Positions 7,488 through 14,418 of a stretch of DNA of 14,418 nt are shown in pieces. Both the position numbers and the translations under genes were made by a program. The stretch's first letter is position 1; each line of letters opens with the position of its first letter. Origin of the DNA: Brachionus koreanus (lineage: Eukaryota > Rotifera > Eurotatoria > Ploima > Brachionidae); the NCBI GenBank assembly GCA_016987375.1, contig PJRA01000508.1, forward strand, positions 2,543,395 to 2,557,812, written 5' to 3'. Below the pieces are notes generated by a model. That model saw nothing but the letters and a program-made list of their open reading frames with translations. It made no database searches and was not told where the DNA came from.

Positions 7488-8463
7488 ATAAATGAGACAA
7501 AAATCGAATGGATTTTTATTACCAAAGTTAATTCAGAGGTGGGACTTGAATATTTTTTCAAGCAGTATACAAAAGCATCATTTGTTCACGCTAATTTAAA
7601 CAAGTGTTCTATCAATGAATAAAATGTTGATGATCAAAAATGCGAGTTCTTTATCCGTTTTGTGATTGAAATGGAAGAGAATGTCAAATATGAAGACGTT
7701 TTCAACTTTAAATTTGATTTTTGCTTTAAAAAAAATTTTAATGTTTTATTAACTTTTATGTAAAAAAAAAATTATGTGTTAAACAAAATATTAAAAAATA
7801 ATAATATTTTTATGTTTATGATTCACAATTTATATGTTTTATTAACATTTTTTTATGCTTCTTTAATTCTTACCCAATTAGTCCACTTTTTTTTTTAGCA
7901 TTTCATTAATGATACCAAAAAAAAGTTAAAAATTCAAGTTAAAATCAATCTCTATCTAAAAATTTATGATAAAAATTTAAATAATGAGGAAAAAGTCAAA
8001 TTCTTAGGCTTACATTCGACTCAAATCTTATTACATTTTAAAGGAGCGCTGTAATTCATATAATTGATAATATTTTCTTAAAGAGCATAAAAATATATAT
8101 TAGAAAATGTAGTTTTCATAACTAAAACAATATAATTTTGCTATGAAAAATTGAAAAAATAACTTTTAAAATATAATGTATTTCTTTAAGTATAATTTTT
8201 AGTAAATTTTGTAGCAAATCTTGGAATAACTCTTCAAAATTTACCAATCCTATGAATTCACTTTCATCTTCTATATTGAAGCAATTAAAGCTACAACAAC
8301 AATAAGTGATGTATGCAGTAATTTAAATGAAGCATTGGATCAGCGTATCGTAAATCATTTGAAGCCACATTTCCAAGATCGATGAACAAGTGCCATGTTT
8401 ACATGCTTTCTTCTATCTCTTTTTGAGATTCAATTGTTAAATTCATACCTGTATAACAAGCCT
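7488..8463 (+). pseudogene. Broken transposase-like gene, probably Mutator-like (MULE)
   Basis: Three + strand pieces look like exons of a decayed gene. Piece one starts at 7488 directly after a strong acceptor (pyrimidine run ending TTTCTTTAG) and runs to about 7740 with one in-frame TAA (7617-7619); it reads IEWIFITKVNSEVGLEYFF, ASFVHANLNKCS and KCEFFIRFVIE. Piece two starts at 7899 after another pyrimidine-rich acceptor, contains NNEEKVKFLGLHSTQILLHF and ends at a TAA (8052-8054) overlapping a possible GTAATT donor. Piece three, 8230-8463, reads YEFTFIFYIEAIKATTT and ISDVCSNLNEALDQRIVNHL with an in-frame TGA (8383-8385). The order (Cys-rich N-terminal zinc-finger-like region, GLHP-like motif, then a DDE-like ISDxCxxLNxAL segment) fits MULE transposases, but most zinc ligands and catalytic residues are lost. 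The third piece also has a long open mirror frame on the - strand. Confidence 0.38.
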
Positions 8464-8752
8464 TAATGGTAACCTGTTCCAAAGACATTTTTGCACATAA
8501 AACTTTTGTCATTTTAAAGCTAAATAATTTTTTTTGCAACTACATTAAATCAAAAATTATTTTATTTACCAATTAAGTTAGTGTTTTATTGTAATCGAAA
8601 ATGATCGAAAAATTAAAAAAACTAGAAGAATTCAAAAATTTTCTGTTTCAGATACAAATAAATAAAATTAAAACACATGAATTAAATAAACTTTTTTTTT
8701 TTAGATTTTTCCCCATTTAAATTGAGCTATTTAAATTTTCAATTAGATATTT

Positions 8753-8758
8753 TTTATT
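8753..8758 (-). promoter_or_regulatory. Candidate polyadenylation signal of the dynein gene
   Basis: AATAAA on the - strand, about 37 nt past the dynein stop codon (8795-8797), a plausible distance for a short 3' UTR. Confidence 0.4.
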
Positions 8759-8794
8759 ATAAAAAAAAAAATTCTTAAAAAAATAAAGTAACTT

Positions 8795-10870
8795 TTAATT
8801 TTGCTTATTCTCATCCGTTTCGGGTTGATTTTCAGTATTTGATTCGCTTTGCTCCATTTTCTTCTTTCGCTTAGCTTTCTCTTCTTCAACAATTTTGAAA
8901 AAATCTTTTTCAGCTTTTTCTATCGGATCCACTTCTTTCAAGCCTGGCTCCTCAGCATTATCATCCTTCTTATCTTTTTGCTTAAAATAAGATTAATTAA
9001 ACACATCGAATTAAAAATGTTCTTTTCTTTTTTTTTCTTGTTTAAATTACCTCATCATGAATAGCTCCCGCTTTTTCTTTTTCTTTTAATTTAAGTTCTC
9101 TAATTCTTCCTTCCAAAATTTTTTCTCGTCTAGTTTCTCTTTCAAACATCTAAACAGTTTTTATTTTTTCTGATAAAAATCACTCAAGTCTAATATTTAC
9201 CGTGGATACCAAATTTTTCTCATTTCTCTGCATTGTGCATAAATTATCAGATAATTCCAACAAAGTAATAGTACCCGACTGCGATCCAGTCGCAATAAGT
9301 CTTCCATGATCTTGAGCTCTAAGGCAGTATAATGGCTCATCACATACTTGTATGTTTAGTGTAGGATCGTTCTGTTTGAACAAAAAGTCCCATACGTCCA
9401 AAGTACCATCCATTTTAGTGGTGAAGAAAACGCCGGGTCTCACTGGAGACCATTGAGCATCTGATAAATACGACATGTGAAATCTATTAATTAATTTTTT
9501 TTTTTAATTTTCAAAATAAAATAAAAAATAAATTTTTTTTTCTTTTTACTTTGTCCACATGATGCAGTCTTCTTTGATTTCTTCGGACCAAATACGAGCA
9601 GTCCAATCTCCTACTGTCAAAAAATTTTTTGGAAAGAATGGATTTCGCTGCAATGAATAAACCGGTCCATAATGTCCCGGATAGATATGCGCAATTTTTT
9701 CAGCATCCGATTTACCTCTTCTATTACAATTAATTATATAACCTTGCTCTGTTCCGACCATAAATTTGGTAGGCTAACAAAAAAAAATTTGGAAAAAAAA
9801 TTTTTTTTTTATTTTAGCTTAAAATACCATAGTAGACTCGTATTCAAGTGACATGGCACCATAGGCATTTTTTATATCTCCTTTTTTTTCTCTGTCCAAG
9901 ATGAGTGTTTCAATAGGATCCTGGAGTTTACGATAGTCCCACCATAGAACTTGGCCATCAGTGCTTGAAGAAAAAAATTCCGAGCCTGTTTTTGACTGTA
10001 CCCATAAAGTCCTATAAGCCGGATCGCGATGGCTTTTTTCTATCAAAGATATTTCCACTGGTTGACTTCCTTTACGAGTATCAAAAATACAAACTTGTCC
10101 ATTGTAGCATCCACCGACTAAAACGTGAGTATCTTTTGGATTAAATTCAATGCACACTAATGGAGAAATAGGCTTTAAAGTGAGCTCTGGTTTGTTTGGA
10201 TTTTCTAAAAGAAAATTTTAAAATCAAAAAAAAATTTTTCACATGCTTAAATTTTTGACTGACCAACATCCCATATATATGAGTCGACACAAGCATCGGA
10301 TCTTGCCTTTTTAAATTCTAAATTACAATAAGAGGCAGCTATTTTTTTAGGGCCATCAATGTACCATGAAATATGATTTGCGGTGCGTTGAACAGGATTC
10401 GGATCGCGAAAAACATTTATGGTCTTGGCAGAAGGCAGATCTTCAACCTCCTCATTGTTCATATCACTAAAATAAGTTTCATAAATATCAATTGCGTTGT
10501 TTTGCTTAATAACATGTTCCATAGAGCTGCCTAGTTGAACAACTGTGTTCATGTAAACTTCGTCTTTTTCGACTTTTTTACGGTAACGAATAGTTTGTTC
10601 AGGCTCAAGCGGATTGACGTCCTTGGGCCAGCCACCTTCCACGTGATTAATGCTTCTATTTTCGGTTTCAAAACGAATTGTGTTCACCTCATGCTCAGAA
10701 TACTCTTTGGATACTTGAACGCCGATATCAATTGGATTTTTTGGTATAAAATTTTGGCTTTCGGAATCATCTGGCATAATGTTTATATGCAGCTCGGCCA
10801 TTCGGTCCGTGAAATTGCATTGTCGGCCAAATTCGGACCTTTTCTTGGTATAAACATAAACTATCTCCAT
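8795..10870 (-). CDS. DNAI2: Dynein axonemal intermediate chain 2 (outer dynein arm), six exons
   Basis: WD-repeat intermediate chain that, with IC1, anchors outer-arm dynein heavy chains to axonemal doublets in motile cilia. Exons in transcript order: 10870-10264, 10204-9828, 9773-9550, 9483-9201, 9149-9051 and 8980-8795; introns of 59, 54, 66, 51 and 70 bp are all GT-AG and close in frame to give 591 aa, near the 605 aa of human DNAI2. An in-frame TAG 15 nt upstream fixes the start. The N-terminus ([20 protein letters not shown], then [43 protein letters not shown]) matches DNAI2 nearly word for word. WD-repeat cores include [46 protein letters not shown] and [16 protein letters not shown] then leads into a charged helical tail (residues about 490-591, [14 protein letters not shown]). 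No truncation or missing repeat is evident. Confidence 0.97.
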
Positions 10871-10972
10871 AATAATAAAGAACTATTAGCCCAATCCTAA
10901 AAATGTTAAAGTAATTTTATTCAGTATTTGTCGAATCTAAAAGGATACAAAAAGGATAAATATAATTATGAC

Positions 10973-10986
10973 GTTTCCATGGTGAT
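10973..10986 (-). promoter_or_regulatory. Candidate RFX X-box upstream of the dynein gene
   Basis: On the strand of the dynein gene the sequence is ATCACCATGGAAAC. It fits every position of the nematode X-box consensus RYYNYYWWRRNRAC and is two mismatches from the vertebrate form GTNRCC-N2-RGYAAC. It lies about 103 bp upstream of the dynein ATG, in the range where X-boxes are found in ciliary genes. RFX factors switch on ciliary genes in animals, so target and motif agree. Binding is not shown. Confidence 0.6.
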
Positions 10987-11554
10987 CACCAAGTAAAATC
11001 CTTCATCAAAAATAGCAATTTGTTCTCAAACTATGTTTAAAAAATATAAATATTTTTAAATTAAAGCTTAATAAAAACAGTTTGATTAAAAAAAAATTGA
11101 TTTAAATTTTTAATTAATGAATTTTTTTTGTTGAATTGAACACTTGAAAATAAAAAAAATCTGGAAAGGTTTTTATTTTATAGTTTTGTTTAAAGTATTC
11201 CAAGATAAATAATTATTTTGGATGTTTTTTCTTGATCAATTTTCTAATTAGACTATAATTTCTGTAAAAAAAACTATTTTTTAAAAAAATGTAAAAATCA
11301 GTTTTGTCATATTTTAGGAATTTGAATTGACAATCTAATCATAATTTAAAATTCATTATCTAAAATATTTAAGATCAATTTTGCGGTTTCAGTTTCAATT
11401 GATTTATAATAATAATTACTTTGGTAGAATTTGAAAATTTTTCACCAAGTTGAAATAAATTTACTAACAGAATAATTAAGAATTATTTTATCTCAATAGA
11501 GTTTAAATAGGAGCCAAGAACTTTTTTTTAGGAATTTTTTCTTCCATTTCTAAA

Positions 11555-11758
11555 ATGCGTCACAAAAAAAAATTAAATGTTAAAAAAATTAATATAAATA
11601 AAATTTTTACTTTTGATTTGGCCATCAATTCACTATTTCTCAAGTCATTTTTAAATAAATTTTCCCTTATACATGAAGGTGATTTATCAAAACAAAATTC
11701 TTTCATCAGTGAATGTACTCATTCCATCAAATACTTTCTTGATAATTTATTAAAATAA
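11555..11758 (+). CDS. Short orphan ORF, doubtful
   Basis: ATG-initiated ORF of 67 codons, Lys-, Asn- and Phe-rich, ending FISECTHSIKYFLDNLLK. No signal peptide, membrane segment or known motif. The second half has a more balanced amino-acid composition than expected from random A/T DNA, but ORFs of this length occur by chance here. No splice-compatible neighbour exon was found. Confidence 0.15.
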   Translation: MRHKKKLNVKKININKIFTFDLAINSLFLKSFLNKFSLIHEGDLSKQNSFISECTHSIKYFLDNLLK

Positions 11759-12537
11759 TTTATTTAAACACTCGTAAGGCAGAGGGATTTTTCGAACCAT
11801 CATTATTTGACCTCTTTTTTTTTTTCAATGAAAATAAAATTATTTTGTAATAAAAATTAAGTAATATGATATTATTTTTGATTTAAGATATGATTGAAAA
11901 AAAAATATATAAAAAATGATTAAATTTATTGAATAAAAATCAAATAAAGAAAGTAAACTTTGAGTGTTTTAAAATAACATTTAAATAGGGTCGAATAAAG
12001 GCCTCGAAAAGCAAGACTTAAACTGTAAAAGGAAAGTTTGTTATTAAAAAATTTTTTGTTCTCTTTGAAAGATAAGCTAACACATTTTTAAGAAATTTGT
12101 CAAAATTTTTCAAATCATTAATGTTGGTTTAATAAAATAAAATAAAAATATATATTTTTTTTCTTTTTATGGAGTAAATTTTAAAGGCATCGAACAGAAG
12201 AATGAAACAACAATTAAAAATTGAATCAAATTTTTTTGATGTCTTACTAAAACACCAGTTTCCGAATTTTTTAAAATTTTCAAAAGCCGACTTTTTTTTT
12301 TTATTAAATTTTTATCAAGCCATTAATATTGAAGTTTTCTGTACCTTTTGAAACTTAAATTACTTTATTTCGAATATTTATATCTTTTTCGACAATTGAT
12401 TGATTTTTACTTATCTTATTTGTTAGCTTTTAGCAATTTATAGAAGCAAAAAAACAAGAAACAAATTTTGGGAGATAAACTTCAAGGAATAAATATTCAA
12501 AATGAATTTTAAATCTTATTAAAAAAGCTATTGTTAA

Positions 12538-12675
12538 TTCGGAACAAAAAAAGAAGACAAAGAAGAAAAGCTAGAAACAAAAAGCATTCTGAGAGACGTC
12601 ACTTATGAAATTAAGAACCAAAGCGTCAGCACAAACAGCTTGTCTATCAGTCCAGGCATCCCTACCGTTTTTTTC
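12538..12675. other. GC-enriched island with open frames on both strands
   Basis: This short block stands out by composition from AT-rich flanks. The + strand frame reads EKLETKSILRDVTYEIKNQS, then STNSLSISPGIPT, to a possible weak donor or the stop after FFLFI. A - strand frame of the same block reads RDAWTDRQAVCADALVLNF then ISDVSQNAFCF before a stop. Neither has a start codon or a convincing splice partner. It may be a lone exon of an unassembled gene, or a fragment of a mobile element. Confidence 0.4.
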
Positions 12676-13275
12676 TTATTCATTTAATCATTTAATTCAA
12701 TTAAAAATAAATATATATGTATAAATAAATATATATAAAGTAATTCACAGACATAGTACTGTAAACAACGGTGTATGTCATTCATATTTATTCAATGAAC
12801 AAAAACTAAATCAAATGTAATGTATTGGTAAATTATTAAAATTAAATTTAAATTTCTGAGTTTTTGGACAGATTTAATTAAAATATATTGTTTTGTTCCT
12901 TTGCAAATAATGAGATTATGTGATTTCAGTAAATTAAGTTTTTTTAAAAAAAAAATGTTTTTTTATTCATTTAAAAAATTAATGTAACTAGGCTCTGGTC
13001 TATTTGTGATCCAAAATAAGATCTTACTTAACACCAAAAATTGCGAGATAAAATTTTTTATTTGAAACTTAGTTTTGGCCTAGTTTGAAATTGTCACAAA
13101 TGCGACTACTCTTTAGAATTTAAACTAATTAATAAAATTAAATGAAAACAAAATTCATTTATCTAGTTGTTATGGCTACATATTTGAGGTATACGAGCTG
13201 AAATAAAATGTTCTCAATGGACTAAATTCTTGCTATTTTATACACATCACAATCTCAAAAATATAAATTTCAAAA

Positions 13276-14400
13276 ATGGACAAGTCTATTGTTGAAGAGG
13301 AAACAAATACATCTATCTTATTAGAAAATGTGTTTCCCATAATTTCAGAGATAAAAGTAAAAGTGAAAATAAGCAAACTTATTTCTATAATCTTTTTTTT
13401 TAAGGATAAAAGCGTAACTGATGTAGAAGTGGCTTTTAAGCCTGTAGAGCGCGAAAACAATGTGATGCAGAACGATAAAATTAAGGACGAGAAAAAAAAA
13501 TGCACTGATTGTGAAACTGTATTTCAGCAAAATGCTGTTGAAAATTTAGATGCGGAGAAAATTGAAGAAAACAATTTTCATTTTGCTTCCCAATTGATTA
13601 ACACAAAGACTGAAACCAGCAAAGGTACTTGATTAGATATTTTAGCGATCACGTGACTAAACCTTATTTGATTCATAAATTAATTGAATAATTTTTTATT
13701 TAACAAAAAATGGTCAAAAATTCAAATTTTTTTTCTTTAAATGAAGAAACAGAAAGCGACGAAGAAAAAAAAAAGATAGCCAACTCAATAACAGTGGTAT
13801 CAGACTTTTCTGATCTAAAAATTGAAAATAAAGATCTAGCAGAAATGTATAATCAAAACATGAATCTGTCTTTCACATCATCTTCGTCCTCTTCTGAACT
13901 TCAGTCGCCCAATCAAGCATCTGGAGCAGAAAAATTTTCCATAAATCAACAGAACAGCTTTGAAAGCTCATCAGATGTGGTGCCGAGAAAAAATTCGCCT
14001 GTGCCCGCCTCGCCACCAAGCAATATTGACGTTGAAAATGAAACATCGTCAATAGAGCATCTTAGCTCTTTGAATAACTTTGATTCCAATGCTGGCTTTA
14101 GACGAGTCAAATCAGACCGGTCCTCAAAAGTGAGCGAACCCAGTCATATCTCGTACCGTTCCAGTCGCAATCAGTCTGCTAAAAATAGGCCTAGATCGGA
14201 TCCAAAAAACGAAAAAATTTCTATTTATTTGGACAAATGGTATAAAGAACTAAAAGGACAAGTTTTGGTAGAATAAATTTTTCTATTTAATTAGAAAAAT
14301 TGTATTTTTTTTTTAAATAAAAAAGGTTGAATTTGAAAAAAGCAAATCTCAAATATACCATGATCAAGAGAAGAAATTTTTAGAGGAAAAAGAAAAGTAA
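13276..14400 (+). CDS. Acidic, serine-rich coiled-coil protein, unrecognised, four exons, possibly 3'-partial
   Basis: I do not recognise this gene. Splicing four exons (13276-13356, 13405-13624, 13747-14267 and from 14326) removes introns of 48, 122 and 58 bp, all GT-AG and phase-consistent, to give 298 aa with a TAA at 14398-14400. The alternative is two unspliced ORFs, 13276-13632 and 13710-14276. The 48-bp intron has a T-rich 3' end and would otherwise encode a hydrophobic run out of place in this hydrophilic protein. Features: acidic N-terminal third, a serine run (SFTSSSSSSELQS), a Pro/Ser segment (PRKNSPVPASPPS), a basic Arg/Ser stretch (FRRVKSDRSSKVSEP), then a predicted helix ISIYLDKWYKELKGQVL|VEF that continues as a coiled coil (QEKKFLEEKEK). 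A GTAACT donor at 14397 overlaps the stop, so the coiled coil may continue outside the window. It is probably a cytoskeletal or scaffold protein. Confidence 0.65.
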
Positions 14401-14418
14401 CTTCCATTCATGTTTGCT

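Larger units (their letters stand above)
6507..8794. other. Repeat- and relic-rich spacer between convergent genes
   Basis: Separates the + strand TMBIM gene from the - strand dynein gene, so it contains two 3' ends and no obvious promoter. It holds a hairpin, a TTTGTC-rich patch, a 20-bp palindrome and broken transposase-like coding pieces, all listed separately. I see no rRNA, tRNA or intact protein gene here. Confidence 0.55.
10871..13275. other. Long AT-rich spacer between divergent genes
   Basis: Lies between the - strand dynein gene and the + strand serine-rich gene, so both promoters should be inside it. Beyond the X-box it contains one short orphan ORF (11555-11758), a GC-enriched island (about 12540-12675) and an A/T microsatellite near 12705-12738 (two copies of ATAAATAAATATATAT-like units). 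I see no further gene, tRNA or clear repeat. Confidence 0.55.

Noticed and set aside
8849..9064. 71-codon hydrophobic + strand ORF
   Set aside because: Antisense of the last dynein exons; the Phe/Leu-rich reading is the complement of a Lys/Glu-rich tail.
10535..10900. 121-codon ORF on the + strand
   Set aside because: It is the antisense shadow of the first dynein exon, whose - strand reading matches DNAI2 almost completely.
12700..12740. Tandem A/T repeat as a functional element
   Set aside because: Plain A/T microsatellite, expected in this composition.
13233..13530. Two - strand ORFs of 90 and 61 codons
   Set aside because: Antisense of the first exons of the serine-rich gene; hydrophobic shadows of an acidic protein.
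1..14418. CRISPR array, bacterial operon, phage defence system or integrated virus
   Set aside because: No regularly spaced repeats, no ribosome-binding sites and no viral genes; spliceosomal introns and ciliary dynein mark nuclear animal DNA.

Overview
The window is eukaryotic and almost certainly from a small animal genome. It is extremely AT-rich, with long A and T runs between genes. The coding genes carry tiny GT-AG introns (48 to 70 bp in nearly every case) whose phases all close exactly. The gene content is metazoan and ciliated: a near-complete outer-arm dynein intermediate chain, a GH19 chitinase of the secreted animal type, a BI-1/Lifeguard-type membrane protein, and a bacterial-looking Mn superoxide dismutase. 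Extreme AT content, minute introns and bacterial-like genes together suggest a rotifer, probably a monogonont such as Brachionus. This is inference and cannot be proved from the window.

Layout from left to right. (1) Positions 1-629, + strand: the 3' part of a Mn superoxide dismutase, two exons, 5' end outside the window. (2) 630-2327: AT-rich spacer holding a decayed C-terminal fragment of a non-LTR (LINE) reverse transcriptase on the - strand (1468-1907). (3) 2328-3154, +: a complete three-exon GH19 chitinase of 240 aa with signal peptide. What looks like a frameshift in a 12-A run is a 53-bp intron. (4) 3155-5495: spacer with a 30-bp direct repeat and weak - strand coding-like remnants. 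(5) 5496-6506, +: an intronless, diverged seven-helix TMBIM/BI-1 family protein. (6) 6507-8794: repeat-rich spacer with a 40-nt hairpin, a cluster of TTTGTC motifs, a 20-bp perfect palindrome and at least one broken transposase-like gene with an intact-looking splice acceptor. (7) 8795-10870, -: a complete six-exon gene for outer dynein arm intermediate chain 2 (DNAI2), 591 aa, with a candidate RFX X-box about 100 bp upstream of the start codon. (8) 10871-13275: long spacer with one short orphan ORF and a GC-enriched island near 12545-12670. (9) 13276-14400, +: an unrecognised acidic, serine-rich, coiled-coil protein assembled here from four exons, possibly continuing past the window edge.

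The genes do not form a pathway or operon. They are unrelated neighbours in a eukaryotic genome, separated by decaying mobile-element debris. The most useful results are the corrected gene models, the ciliary promoter motif on the dynein gene, the probable bacterial origin of the dismutase, and the transposon relics.
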